NCBI GenBank assembly: GCA_050084985.1
Contig: JBITNC010000001.1
Location: 96,782,001-96,846,000, forward strand
Length of the DNA stretch: 64,000 nt
Origin: Nageia nagi
Lineage: Eukaryota; Pinophyta
Direction: 5' to 3'
Shown here: piece after piece, positions 32,092 to 45,090 of the stretch
Layout: each line of letters opens with the position of its first letter
How positions within the stretch are numbered: the stretch's first letter is position 1
Notes under the pieces: generated by a model
Seen by the model: the letters and a program-made list of their open reading frames with translations, nothing else
What the model was told of the DNA's origin: nothing
Database searches by the model: none
Made by a program: the position numbers and the translations under genes

Positions 32092-33179
32092 CTCAATACT
32101 GCAAGCGTCATGGTACACAATTATGGGTCACTCACAACACCGACCAGCATTGAAGGCTATATTACGAAAACTGCTCTACAAATGTCATATATGATTTGCC
32201 CAATGAAAGTTCCCAAGCCACAAGGTTGTATGTTTTGTCCAATGAAAATACGATGTTATATTATTAAATAACATCTCAAAAAGTAGGTTTTCTAGGGGCG
32301 GCCACCGCTTATAGTTAATTTTCATTTTTTATTCTCACAAAGGTTAGGTAAGCATTCTTCTTTCCAAAATTCTTTCTGCATAGTTTCAAATTTAATTATA
32401 AGAATCTGAATTTTAGTTAGGTTGGGTTAAAATTAAAAAAATTATTGACAATATGTATATTATGTTAAAACTAATCAAGATACTTTTAAGAGTATCTAAG
32501 AAATAATTGTTAAAAATATGTTTAATAATAGAATAAGTTATAAAAGGATCAATGTTTATGTTATAATTAATAAATCGTTATGTATGGTAATATTAGTTTG
32601 AGAGTTGTCTATTCATGTTAAAGTAGTTGGGAAAGTAATAAGAGGTAATGGGAACTAAATCTTCCTACCTTACATGGTAGAACATGTGAAAGGAGTTAAA
32701 GGATCATTTTTCTTTTGGTACTTACTAAGTAGAATTTTTTTCTGTTGGAGGAACAACCACTAAAGAAAATCCATGTCTCAAAATCTACAAAATCTACCAT
32801 AATTCAATAAGATTTTAGATATTTCCAGTCATTAGAGGTGGGATTGGAACCAAAATCTCTCCGACTCAAAAGGAGAGTTTTCACTTCCCCTTATTTTTCC
32901 AACTCCTTACTTTCATACTAAATAGAGTATTATTAAAATGTAATAAATTATTATAAATTAAATTGTTTTTTTGATTTGTTAAATTATGTTAGATGTAAAG
33001 AATGTAGAGGTGAATTTCATTTACAAGAAAAATTTACTAGAATTATCATATCTAAATTGTAGATAGCCGTAATTCCAAGCGTGAATATGAATCTTTTTTG
33101 GAGAAAAAGAGAGGTCATTTGTTGTTGTCAAACAAAAAAAACAATAGACAGAAGGAAAAACAATATACCGGTCCATTCA
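32092..33179. other. Spacer of segmental copy B
   Basis: Matches 4240-5780 except for the missing ~520 bp. Includes the SINE-like piece at ~32735-32915. No gene. Confidence 0.55.
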
Positions 33180-33412
33180 AAAAGTTCATCAGGACTTTTT
33201 GGAATAGAGTTGGCTGAGCCCCAAGCTTGCCCTGTTAATATCTTTCCTCGATATGTACACATTCGTTCTGACAGCTCACATGCCATATCAAATCAAATTA
33301 CTGCCACTGTGGCGCTGGTGGCGCATGTTATTTGGAGTTTTAGGTCCCTCGCTTAGTTTCTGAGGGAACAAACCCTAGCAAAGCGACCTCCTTCTGTACA
33401 AGTGAGATATCA
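33180..33412 (-). repeat. Orphan SAUR 5'-flank module (copy 3, longest)
   Basis: Keeps the 'caaattactgccactgtggcgctggtgg' section that copy 1 lost (interrupted match to 23176 and 44518). The two 'atatca' hexamers at 33285-33290 and 33407-33412 mark the ends of the segment deleted from copy 1. No SAUR adjoins it. Confidence 0.55.
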
Positions 33413-34346
33413 TAGTTATAGTTTTTTTGCGTTCTTGAAAAAACCAGTATATCATCTAAGGTGTACATCAAATCTTATCAAAAATCTTTTCTTAAAATAT
33501 TTTTATCATTTACAAATATCATCAATATTAAATATAATTTTAAGTATTTTCATGTAATATTATACATATTTTTATTTGTCATTTTTATTTTAGTATTTAA
33601 CATTATCTATATAGATTATAGTTTTTGAATGGGAGAGAATTATTTATATTATTATATGTAATTTTATGGTTCATATCTATTCATCCTAACACATTTATGC
33701 TATTAATTATAAGGAAAACTCTTTACTAGTTTGATAAAATTTGAGATGTGATGCATTTACAAAAAGAATAATTTCAAAAACCACCATATTTGAATGAGCT
33801 ATCATATGATCATAAAATTCATATTTTTGTATTTAACATTATTAATATAAATTATAATTTTTTTTAATATAGTCAATTATGTATATTATTATATGTAATT
33901 TTGTGGTTCATATCTACACATACCAGCACACTTATCCTATTAATTACAAAAAAAATATGTATTGATTTGATAAAATTTGAAGTGTGATGGATCTACAAAG
34001 GATTAACCTCAAAATTCCACCATTGAACCATCATGTGATCATATATGGACAAAGAAAAAGGAGAAGAAAGATGGTATACCCTTCAATTAAAAGGGCTTAT
34101 CGGTACTCCAGCAACATAAATGTTGGGCAAGTCTGATCCTCCATAAAATGCCCTTCAATTAAAATGATAATGAGTGGTTAGTCCAATCACATCCAACCTC
34201 CATAAACAACACTCAACTGTGCGTTTCGCTCCACTAATAACAAACCACATATCTTTTCATCAGACACTACGTTGCCTTAAGTCAATTACCAACAAAACTT
34301 CTGGACAAGAAAATCCCCGCAATCTTCTTGTGAGTTATCAGTTCAA
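33413..34346 (-). other. 3' flank of SAUR4
   Basis: Nearly identical to the SAUR1 3' flank (5946-6903). AT-rich, no gene. Confidence 0.6.
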
Positions 34347-34823
34347 TCAATGCACAAGCACACTTTTATCCACATTGCTGAATAGCGTATAGTTAGAAAG
34401 AGGAGATAGGCCGTAACCATTCACGCCCAAAGCATATCCACCACCATTCTCATGCTTAAGGTCTTGCCACTTTCTCAGCATGCGAATGACTCTATCCAAA
34501 ACAAATGGCTCGCAGGGTATTGTAAGTTTACTATCCCCATAATTGAACCCAAATTCCTCCTCAGCCTTAACCAGGAGCTCTCTAAACAATGGATGGTTCA
34601 AATAACCCACGGGAATCACAAATCTTTTCCTCGCTTCCTTCCCGGCATAAACAGCCACATGACCTTCAGGAACCGCTCTCCTCCACCTCACCAGCTCTTC
34701 ATCCTCCTTGCTCTCGTACAAAGAAAAGGACTTTCTTCTCCTAAGCTTAATGCTCGCAATCTTGGGAATGGCTGCAATCTTCTGCCATTTTAGAGCAACC
34801 TTCAAGATCTTGCTTCTCTCCAT
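34347..34823 (-). CDS. SAUR4: SAUR-family auxin-responsive protein
   Basis: Intronless, 158 residues, recent duplicate of SAUR1 with about nine amino-acid differences (for example M-E-RSK for M-D-RSK, 'GKEARKR' for 'GKEKRKR', 'CEPFVLD' for 'CEPSVLD', 'MLRKWQ' for 'MLREWQ'). SAUR core at ~51-106 is complete with 'VPEGHVAVYAG', 'YLNHPLFRELLVKAEEEFGF' and 'LTIPC'. Promoter elements are as in SAUR1. Probably functional, with the same inferred role in auxin-induced growth. Confidence 0.95.
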   Translation of the reverse strand: MERSKILKVALKWQKIAAIPKIASIKLRRRKSFSLYESKEDEELVRWRRAVPEGHVAVYAGKEARKRFVIPVGYLNHPLFRELLVKAEEEFGFNYGDSKLTIPCEPFVLDRVIRMLRKWQDLKHENGGGYALGVNGYGLSPLSNYTLFSNVDKSVLVH

Positions 34824-34900
34824 AACTCAAAGAAGAGGAAACAGAAAAATAGACTCTAAGAGAGCGATCTGAGCTTGATGAATTTGATCCGATCTCAGGC

Positions 34901-34912
34901 CTAAATAAATAG
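34901..34912 (-). promoter_or_regulatory. TATA-like box of SAUR4
   Basis: CTATTTATTTAG on the minus strand, 78 nt before the ATG. Confidence 0.55.
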
Positions 34913-34966
34913 AGTGGCCACGAAATCAAAGATAGGTTAGCAGTCGTGTTCTTGGATTGAATAGAG

Positions 34967-34972
34967 GAGACA
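34967..34972 (-). promoter_or_regulatory. TGTCTC element of SAUR4
   Basis: Canonical AuxRE, 144 nt before the start, in the conserved CCATGTCTCC context. Confidence 0.6.
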
Positions 34973-37669
34973 TGGTCATGTGAAAGTTCAGAAAGCATTG
35001 TGGTTCTGTTTAAAATCCGGAAGGACAGCCATAATCATTTGGCAACAAAGGTGGCGCAGACAACAACCGTTAAACCTGGCTCAGCCTTAAGTCTGCCCTG
35101 GGGATATCTTTCGTCCAAATTGAATTTGGATTCTCTCAGACAGTTCACATGCCACATCAAATCATATTACTGTCACGGTGGTGCAGGTGGTTACCATATC
35201 ATCAAGTCAATCCAAATGCTGCCTCCAAATGGCAAGCAGTGGGTCACCAAACTTTACACGTACGTACCATTAGATCACTTTTATTCAGCGAATGACAGAA
35301 TCGATGGCATACTCTAATGGATGAGTGGATCATATAATGATGTGGGTACAAGCTAATACTATTATAAGGATCGGGATGAGTGGGTGATTTAGTTTTATAT
35401 TTTATATACATAATACATAACTAGTTATTGCAACTAAAATCCAATAGTTACGTTGTAAAAAATTAATTTTTGTTAAATGTAAAGGTTGGAAATAAGTAGA
35501 GTATTCTAAAAAATTTGAAATTTATATTTTTGAATACAATTTAAGAAAATGATGATTTATTTTTATTTTTTATTTTTTACATTTTATTATTACTATAGTT
35601 AGTAATGGGCATCTTTGGTCTCCACATGAGGAAGTTGTTCCATGTGGAAATCCTACATCATATGATAAGTTTCCCTCAAGGCCCTCTTGGCTGCCTCCTT
35701 TAAATCCCTAAATGTGGAATAAGGTGGCATCACTACCAATTCAAGTGGTGGTGCTAAGGAGACTCTTCACATGATTCAGAGCATTTGATTGTCAACAAAA
35801 CTCCATTGATTGGTGGAACCCCTCCTTGTCATCTCTCCTCTATAATTTATAAAATAGTATAAAAAGAGAATGTTTATATATTGAAATGAAAGCATGCACC
35901 ATTTTTATAGTTATCAATGTTAAGTCCATCATATATAGATTTGTTATACAAATTAAATCTAAAACTCTAAATCATCAAAAACCATTTTACCACAACTATA
36001 ACACTAAAAGAAATTCTTTATTTTTTCAAGTAACTAGCAACATAAGAATTATTGAAATAATGGATGTAATACTTAGTTAACACACAACAAATGGTCAAAA
36101 CTGTTGGAGTGAATTATTCCATGCAACATATGCATCTGCATATCCAAAATGTCCTTGCTAAATCCTCCCTCTTCCTGCATCGGTATGATAAAGTGATACC
36201 TCTTCTTACATACCAAATCATGGCTTCATCCTATCGATAAAATCCATTCAAAACACATGCATATGCAAAACAAAAAACATAAAATGATATACATATTATG
36301 TATATTTATTCCTCACCTATGTAGTGATAATGGTTGTACTGCAGGCGATGAGCTTTTCCTATCATCTCTTCCATGATGAGGAACGAAATCTGATCATACA
36401 CCTAGTTTTCATCATCTCGAGGGACATAGACCAAGATGACATGTTTTCAAGATCCTAAGGCTGTCGTTTGAAAAACTCCTACAAGAAATTATGAATATTA
36501 TCCCAAAATAGGCCATCAAAATTTGTAGGGCATCCCAAGCCTCCAAACATTTGAAATCCATACAAAATTAGACTTTCTTTCCATTTTCTCTTCTTCGTAC
36601 TATAGCTTCAATCAATAGACATTTATGTTGACCTCCAAATCACCCGATCGAATTTGGATACCACCATCAACATCAATACAACATCCAAAGCTTCAGATAA
36701 AAATGAGGCATTTGTAATGGTGGAAGGGTTGGGGTGAGCAATGCCTTAGAATAAAGAGTGTATGCATGCAAAAAGTATGAACTTAAGAAAATTTTACATA
36801 CAAAGCTAAAATCTTTCCAACATAAGGTTCATCCATCATCTGATGGTCTATTTTCCTTCAAGTTATGCAAACATGATTGACCCCTTTATGTATGTTATCG
36901 ATATGTTAATTATCTTGTAGCAACTTTCCTACAACACACCATGGCCACTTCCTATAACTAAAAAGTATTGTAGTTTAGTGTTGCCCTATTTTTTGATGAG
37001 AGAGGAATTAATTGATTGACGATGTGAGAAGTGGACATTTTCATCGATAGATAATTGGTAAACCCCCAACATTGTCATCAATTGGGTTTTCAAAGAAAAT
37101 ATGTGTCCTCAATACAACTCACACTCAAATAGTAAATCAATGGCTCAACTTCATTTCATCATCAAAGATGGTGTGATGGCCATCAATGATCATGGATCAA
37201 AATTTTTACCCCTCACTTTCCAAGGGATATTCCTATGGTGTAATGATATAGGCATAAGCTAATGGTCTAATACACATATTATATATTACCATAGGCATAA
37301 GCTAATTCTTTAGTAGATGAATAAATGATTTAGTTTTAAATTTTATATGTACATTATATAATGATATACCCATAAGCAAATGCTCTAGTATATGAGTGAA
37401 TGATTTATTTTAAATTTCATAATGACATAATATAATGATATATGCACAAACTATATCATTACATGATGTGTATATGCCATTATATGATGTATGTCAATTA
37501 TACATGTTCACTAAGGGGTGAAACTAGAGGAGAATTATCAGCATGGAATTTTTTATTTTGAACTCTATAAACATCACTCGCCATGGACTCAAGCTCATTT
37601 TAAATGAAAATATTTTATATCTTTTGTTTCATTCCTTTGATGGTTATTTGTGTTGTTAACAAATGCAAT
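34973..37669. other. SAUR4 distal flank and AT-rich spacer
   Basis: 34973-35320 is the conserved flank; the rest pairs with 7881-9969. The patch 36310-36900 differs from copy A mostly by single-base indels and is less AT-rich ('gatgaggaacgaaatctgatc', 'ctcgagggacatagacc'). No gene recognised. Confidence 0.55.
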
Positions 37670-39180
37670 TGTTATTTTCTAGCATTCATCCTACATATGT
37701 CACCATTGGAGCTCTAGAAAAGGGTATGGACATCCATCAAAGAGTAGTTGAAAATGATTTTGCATAAAATATTATGGTTATGAGGTAATTGATAGTGATG
37801 TATGCAAAATATGGAAGAATACATAAGGGAGGTGTTAGTTTTTTAGAGTCTAAAAATTGCTAAGTTTAATTTCTAATTTTTCTATCAATAACCACCTCTT
37901 GAAAATTAGTTGTTTTTCTATTTTTAGTGTGCTTCATGAATATGAGCATAGCATATTATAACCTCCTCTTTTTTATAAGTATGTGAGGGTATTCCATTAT
38001 TTCAGATGAAGCTATAGTATTGTATTGGATGCATGGGTGCATAGTTGAGTTTGAGAGAGGATTGATGATGGGAAGAAGAACAAGGAGAGACCAATATCTA
38101 AGGGTTCCAAACTCTATTTAAAAGAGTATTGATTGTAACATTATTGCAATGGAGACTCCTTTGAGGAATAATAGAAGGAGGACTATTTTGTGGAGTAACC
38201 CATATTTTGGGTGAACCACTATACATGTTGTGTTGTCTCTTATTTATTATTAAGTGTATTATTCCTCATTCATTACTTATTCTTCTACAATTTTGAACCT
38301 TTGATATATTACTCAAAGAGAGGATTAAATTTTTAATTTAATCTAAATATCCCAATAAGAGGGAATTATTTGATAAGATGCCTCATCATAATACACTTTC
38401 ATGGATATCAATGATCATAAGATATGCACAAAATGAATTTTCTAAGAAACCCTTAGAGACTTTTAAGCAAATGCAACTATTAAGAGTAAATAGATACTCT
38501 TCAATATTTATGAGCATTCTTCCAATATATGCCATCTTGGGAGCTCAAGAGGAAGGTATGGGTATCCATCAAAAAGTATTCAAAAATAGTTTTCATTGAA
38601 TTTTGTGGTTGTGAGTGCCCTAATAATTATGCATATAAATTATGGAAGAATACACAAGGCATGGAATTATTTGAAAATATGCATGATGCAAACATAGTTT
38701 CATGGATTGTAATGATCATAAAATATACACAAAATGGATACAATGAAAGCGTTCATGAATTGCTTGATAAAATGCATGATCTAATGCCATATCATGGAGT
38801 GAAATGATTGCATGATATGCAAAAAATGGGCTTTCTAAAAAGGTTATAGATTCTTTTAAGAAGATGCAATTATCATGTGTAAAATCAATTTTTGCAACCT
38901 TTACCAGCACTCTCTCAACATGTGACACCTTGGTAGCTCTAGAAGAAGCTATGGACATCCATCAAAGAGTAGTTGAAAATGATTTTTCATTGAATATTAT
39001 GGTTGTGAATGTCCTAATGGATATGTATGAAAAATGTGAAAGGATACACAAGGCATAGGAATTACTTGATAAGATTCATGATGTAGCTATGATTTCATGG
39101 AATGTAATGACTGGATGATATGTAATCTATGGTTACAACAAGGATGCTCTTAAACTCTTTGATCATAGGAATTAACACTT
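37670..39180 (+). pseudogene. PPR pseudogene P4 with solo LTR
   Basis: Duplicate of P1. 'GALEKGMDIHQRVVEND' lies before the solo LTR at 37833-38357. The open piece 38378-38599 ('LSWISMIIRYAQNEF', 'FKQMQL', 'EEGMGIHQK') and 38864-39058 ('LEEAMDIHQRVVENDFS', 'VVNVLMDMYEKCERIHKA') follow. Shared stops with P1 show the gene was dead before duplication. No start or transit peptide. Confidence 0.85.
37833..38357. mobile_element. Solo LTR in PPR pseudogene P4
   Basis: 525-bp orthologue of 10145-10677, TGTTAG...CCAATA. The flanking direct repeat is GGAGG (37828-37832) against AGAGG (38358-38362), one mismatch from later decay. Confidence 0.7.
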
Positions 39181-41760
39181 AGCAATTAACCCTAATAGCA
39201 TAACCAACATTTATTTTCGTATTTAATTTGATTTATATTTGCATCAACTTTTAGGTACTAGAAAGAAAAATTCAACATCATTAATTTATATCTTTATCTT
39301 ATATTTCATATACCAAAATGGTAGTGCTACAAATTGATAGGTAGTAAGAAGAAAGTCCTTAGGGTAATAGTTATGCCATGTTATCACTAAGATAACATCT
39401 TTCTTCAAGCCTTTATACTATTAGCCTAAGATCATCCACTTCAATGAAAGGTAGGATTCATTTATTTTAGTGTACCTAAGGAAAAAAATGATTAGAAGGC
39501 TTGATGAGTTGAAGTTTCCTTTTGTAAAGTATCCAGTATTTTCTAGATTTTATTTAATGTGTATGGTTGATTTTCACATGGGAATATGAAATGAGTCAAC
39601 ACACTTCATTATTATGTATCTCATTATGGATGATGTCTATTCTTTCTCATTTGAGCATTTTTCAATCTTGTCATTGCTACTTCAAGCATGATTACTTGTA
39701 AAATTTATCTAACAACTTGAGCTTACCATTTTGTGTTCAATTTGTAAATTGTATATTAAAAGATTTTTTTTCTTTCCTTTTGAAGTTTAATTTTCTTTAG
39801 GAATGCAATAAATGCATCTTGCACAATGAACAAACCATAAATTAAAACTTTTGTTGAAGAGTTCTATTTAAATTTATTGATAAACTAGTTTCTTTATTCA
39901 TTGAAAAGATCCCTCTTTACATTTTAAATTTACAGATTGTATTTTTTGTACTTCTATAAATGATATCTAGATTCAATATATTACACAATATAGAAGAGAA
40001 AGTTCATATATGTGTTGCACCCTATTACAATACTATTTTACTTAAGAATAATCAATAGAGGATTAGTGGTTTTCTATAGAAATCATACAATTAATATAAA
40101 AAGAAGAAATACTATAGTATTAATTATACAAATTACAAAAGCTACAAACATTTATAAAATAAGTATTTTAATTTATGATAAAAACTTGTAAGCATATGTG
40201 GTTTTCCTATATTTCTATTTGAATGAGGCATAATATTTTATGATATTTGTTGGTTTTTTTATCATATCTTGAAAATTCCTCCAAACTTTAGAGGAGAAAA
40301 TATTCTTGAATAGAAACTTGATGAAAGTTTCTCTTGTTTGGAAAAATAGGAGTGGCCATAGCCACTCTATCCTTGTTTTTCATTTTTGATAAATCATTTA
40401 GGTAAATAAATGTAATAAATTCTATCTAACATGAATTGTAAACAACTTGCTAGTTGCAATTTTTAAAATTCTAGTTTACTTTGAGATATTTAACAAGAAA
40501 GCCCCATGGCTAAGCATGCTAAGATTCTAATAATATTATGGTAAGCACACCAACTTACTAGTACAATATTGAACAACTTTTTTCTACAATTTGTTATCTT
40601 TGCATCTAAAAAGGCCATCATCAACACTCAACAAGCATATATGTTGTATATATCTAAAACTATTCTGAGTACATATATATTGTGTACTATAAAAAATTCA
40701 ATTACTATTGATTTATATCAATTTATTTCATTGAATTGATTTGTATCTTATTATAAAGAACAAATTGGAAAACAACATCTCAAGTTTAGAGGAACATTGT
40801 TCTTGAGTTTCTATAGAAATAAGTGATTATAGAAGCATTAATATTTTAGAAATGTCTATGGAAGTGTGAATGTTATGTTCCTAGAGATAGCATAGGAGGA
40901 AAAGAAGAAATCCTTATTGGACCAAAAATGGAGTTGATTCTTGTTGCTTATATTTTTTTCTTCTTGTATAAGTAAATTCCCACTGTAAATTTTCTTTCAA
41001 ACTGCTTATGTTTTATAGGATTTTGAAGTTAAGCTTTAGGGATGCTAAATATTGTTTCAATTTGCTATATGTTTGTATTATTTTCTCTATTTGGGAATGG
41101 AAATCCCAAGGTAAAATTTCTTTCAAATTGCTAATGTTTTGTAGGATTTGTTTTGAAGTCAAAAACTTTATCCATGATATAACTTGAACAATGACAAGGG
41201 GTCAAATATTATCACAAAATAATTCCAAGAAAATTTGATAGTTTGAAAAGATTTGGTTGTAAGGAAAAGTATGTATTTTGAAAATTGTTCATTAAATTAC
41301 TTAGATTGGTATCCTCTTCCCTAATTCAATTATAGGAAAATATGATCATTGATATATTACTAAATGGTTTGGAGCATTACAGTTTTAAGATATTGGTATA
41401 TGCCAGAAAAGAATTTAGGTTTACATGTACCCATTATAACCAAATAATTTTAACGTATGTAAAATTTTATTTTGGTTTTATCTTTAATCTCTTATGGTTT
41501 GCAAAGATCAAGAATAGGGTTTGGGTAACATGAATTTATTAATGTCTGAAATGGAAGAGTTTAAGTTAATCATCCAAGTTATGGTGTTTCTTAGATCTTA
41601 CCTAAAGTTATTTTAACTTTTAAACATGAGTATGTTAAATGTGATTTTTGTTAGGAGGTATTTTTACTTATTAGAGCACACATGATTGCAAACTTCTACC
41701 AAGTTATGTTATTAACTCTAAATAGGTTAAATTTGGGAAGAAGCAAGGTCCAAAATATTC
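39181..41760. other. AT-rich spacer downstream of P4
   Basis: Close duplicate of 11521-14080. No gene seen. Confidence 0.6.
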
Positions 41761-42500
41761 TGAGAAGTATTTAAGGACAAGAAGAGAGGTCCATTAGAAG
41801 AGAAGTCTTAGGGTTTCTATGTTGAGGACAATAAGGACTAATTGCATTGTTCATGATCTTGGTTATGGTAATTTCCACATTAATGAGAACTTTTGTGATT
41901 GTTATTTATGCATTGTACAAGGTTGCATTCTCCTTACCATTGACAATTGTTATGATTATTTTTCTATGTTATCCAAGGTTGCATTTCCTCTTCCATTAAA
42001 GATGATTTAGAAGAGGTTCAAGAGTGTGTTCATGAGAGTTGTTAGAGGAAAAAGTTTTACACTTCCTTGGACTATTTAGCTTGTGGCCATGGAAATTGTT
42101 ATGATCAATATTACTATTCTAAATATCTCATCCTTGATTGCACTTAACGTGGAATATTGGGTTGCTTTGTGGCTATTTGTTAAGGTCACATGGGTGGTAA
42201 ATTTAGATATTTGCATTTTTTCCACCTTTAGAAAGTATGTGAATGAACTTAAGACCAAATTTCCAAAGTGAAAAAAGAAAAAAAAAATATTATTGATTTT
42301 AATGATACTTCCTTATTAGTGGCAAATTTCATGAGCTTAATATGTCTTATTTTCACCTTTTTATCTTATACTTTTTTTTGGAATTGATTATGAAAACCTT
42401 GGTTGAAATGAAAGATTCAAAGAAAACTAATACTTGAATAGAAAAATGTTCTTGCAACAAGATAAACAAAATGAATATGATAAATAAGATACAATAATAT
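41761..42500 (+). pseudogene. Hydrophobic ORF remnant (copy in segmental copy B)
   Basis: Duplicate of 14111-14820, with open pieces at 41819-42010 ('LRTIRTN', 'DLGYGNFHINENF') and 42083-42271 ('LNVEYWVALWLFVKVTWVV'). It lacks the ~480 bp present in the right-hand copy at 60097-60580, in which the frame continues. Confidence 0.5.
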
Positions 42501-42600
42501 ACATGATTTAAGCGTGAAATTGGTCATTTAGTAGGAAGATTTTTATGGTAAAATGATATCATCATGGACATCCCATGAAGGGTCTTCTACTGCCCAAAGA

Positions 42601-43627
42601 CCAAAAAGAGAATGATAGCGACCTTAAGTGCACAAAGATGAACATTGATTATTTTGAAATAATAAAGAAACCTTGAAAATACAATAATCTCAAGTAATTT
42701 GTTTGTAGCATGATGTTATCATGGCAATATCATGATGGGTCTTCTAATATCCCAAACACCAAAATGGAAAAGATATGATAAAATATAATAGCTAAAATAA
42801 ACATTATTGATATTAAATAACTATAACTTATATATACGTATAATAGCATTTTTCAACGATATTGAAGCAGAACTTAGGAAAGGGTTGATATAGCTTATTT
42901 ATAATATAAGATGTAAATGGAGACCTTTCATATTAAATTTTATTTTTTCTTTTGTGCTCTTGAAAAAATCCCTAAATCATCTTAGATGTGCATCAAACCC
43001 TTCTAAAAATCTTTCCTTAAAAAATTCTCATCATTTATAAATATCACCAATACCAAATATTCTTTCTTTATATCTATATCAATACCAAACTTAATCTGTA
43101 GGTATCTTCACATGTAAATAACATTATGCATATATTTATTTATCATTTATATTTTTGTATTTAACATTATCAAGTTATAAATTTTGAATTTGAAATAATT
43201 ATATGCAATTAATTACACATGCCAACATATTAACCCATTAATTACAAAGGAAAATCTGTTTTGGTCTGATAAAATGAAGTGCCATGGATCTACAAAGGAA
43301 TGATCTCAAAAGGCCACCATTGAACCATCATGTGATGATACAATTGATTATACGGATAAAGAAAAAAGGAGAAAAAAGAGAATATACCCTTCAATTACAA
43401 GGGCTTATTGGTACTCCAGTAAACCAAATATTGGCCAAGTCTCATCTTCATTAAAAAGTTAACGAGTGGTTAGTCTAACACCTTCTGCAACCATATTCAC
43501 ATCCAAACTCCATAAACAACACTCAACTGAGCTTGCCTTAATCAGACACTACGTTGCCTTAATCAATTACCAACAAAACTTTTGGATAAGAAGCTCCTCG
43601 CAATCTTCTTGTGAGTGATCAGTTCAA
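42601..43627 (-). other. 3' flank of SAUR5
   Basis: Unit sequence with 'atgatagcgaccttaagtg' and 'caacgatattgaagca' blocks, shared with 47985-49358 and 60970-62506, then the standard SAUR 3' flank. No gene seen. Confidence 0.6.
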
Positions 43628-44104
43628 TCAATGCACAAGCACAGTTTTACCCATATCGCTGAATTGGGTACAGTTAGCAAGAGGAGATAAGCCGTAACTA
43701 TTAATGTCTAAAGCATCTCCGCCACCATTCTCATGCTCATGGTCTTGCCACTCTCTCAGCATCCGAATGACTGTATCCAAAACAGATGGGTTGCATGGTA
43801 TAGTAAGCTTACCATCTCCATAATTGAACCCAAATTTCTCCTCAGCCTTAACCAGGAGCTCTCTAAACAATGGATGGTTCAAATAACCCACGGGAATCAC
43901 ATACCTTTTCCTCTCTTCCTTCCCGGCATAAACAGCCACATGACCTTCAGGAACCGCTCTCCTCCACCTCACCAGCTCTTCATCCTCCTCGCTCTCGTAC
44001 AAAGAAAAGGACTTTCTTCTCCTTAACTTAATGCTCGCAATCTTGCGAATGGCTGCAATCTTCTGCCATTTTAGAGCAACCTTCAAGATCTTGCTTCTCT
44101 CCAT
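43628..44104 (-). CDS. SAUR5: SAUR-family auxin-responsive protein
   Basis: Intronless, 158 residues, fully open. N-terminus 'LKWQKIAAI', SAUR core ~51-106 with 'VPEGHVAVYAGKEERKRYVIP', 'AEEKFGFNYGDGKLTIPC' (one E-to-K change in the acidic run) and tail ending 'MGKTVLVH'. Closest relative in the window is SAUR6. Conserved TATA-like box and TGTCTC lie upstream. Probably functional; role inferred from the SAUR family. Confidence 0.95.
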   Translation of the reverse strand: MERSKILKVALKWQKIAAIRKIASIKLRRRKSFSLYESEEDEELVRWRRAVPEGHVAVYAGKEERKRYVIPVGYLNHPLFRELLVKAEEKFGFNYGDGKLTIPCNPSVLDTVIRMLREWQDHEHENGGGDALDINSYGLSPLANCTQFSDMGKTVLVH

Positions 44105-44181
44105 AACTCAAAGAGGAAGAAACAGAAAAATAGACTCTAAGAGAGCGATCTGAGCTTGATGAATTTGATCCGACCTCAGGG

Positions 44182-44193
44182 CTAAATAAATAG
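44182..44193 (-). promoter_or_regulatory. TATA-like box of SAUR5
   Basis: CTATTTATTTAG on the minus strand, 78 nt before the ATG. Confidence 0.55.
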
Positions 44194-44247
44194 AATAGCT
44201 ACGAAATCAAAGATAGGTTAGCAGTCGTGTTCTTGGATTGAAGAGAG

Positions 44248-44253
44248 GAGACA
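44248..44253 (-). promoter_or_regulatory. TGTCTC element of SAUR5
   Basis: Canonical AuxRE, 144 nt before the start, same CCATGTCTCC context. Confidence 0.6.
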
Positions 44254-45090
44254 TGGTCATGTGAAAGTTCAGGAAGTATTGTGGCTCTGCTTAAAATCCG
44301 GAAGGACAGTCGTAATCATTTGGCAACAAAGGTGGCCCAGAAAACAACCATCAAACCTGGCTCAGCCTTAAGTCTGTCCTGGGGATATCTTTCGCCGGAT
44401 TTGGAACAAAGTTGACTGCAACTAAAATTAAATTTGAATTTGGATGCATTCTGATCCTTCAGAAAAGTTCTCAATATGTACAATTTCGCTCTTACAGATC
44501 ACATGCCACATCAAATCAATTTACTGCCACGGTGGGGCTAGCGGCTCATGTTCTTTGGAGTTTGAGGCCTCGCTTTGTTTCTTGTTGGTTGCCACATCAT
44601 TAAATCAAACCAAATGCTGCCTTCCAAATGGCAAACTTTACACGTACGTACCATTACGTAGTATTCGGTAGGGCGAGGACCACTTTTATGTCGCGTGTCT
44701 TGTATGTTTGTATGTCATTATGCTATATTCTAACAGATGATGGATGATTTAGTTTTAAATTTCATACATACGATATATGCACTAATTGAATCAGTAGATA
44801 ATTTAGTTTTAAATTTCATACCCACATTATATTATATAATGACATACACACAAGCTAATGCTCTAATGAATATATAATTTAGTTTTGAATTTCATTGGCA
44901 TATCATATAATGACATATGCACAAGCTAATTTAATTTTAAACTTCATACGCACCTCATATATGTACAAATTATATCAAATATAATGTATGTCATTATACA
45001 TGCTCACCACCTGATGAAACTGAGGGAAACTGGAGCATAGGATTTTTTATTTTGAACTCTACAAACATTGCTTGCCATGGAGTCCGATTT
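44254..45090. other. SAUR5 distal flank and AT-rich spacer
   Basis: The uninterrupted version of the conserved SAUR 5' flank (44254-44700), useful as reference for the Copia insertion site, then the AT-rich 'gatttagttttaaatttcat' block. No gene. Confidence 0.6.

Larger units (their letters stand above)
31061..42600. repeat. Segmental duplication copy B (paired with 3205-14919)
   Basis: See the partner for landmarks. It carries the intact exon-like frame, SAUR4, PPR pseudogene P4 with solo LTR and the hydrophobic ORF remnant. It lacks ~520 bp present in A (4806-5325). Beyond 42600 it continues into ordinary unit sequence, whereas A enters an insertion. Confidence 0.9.
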
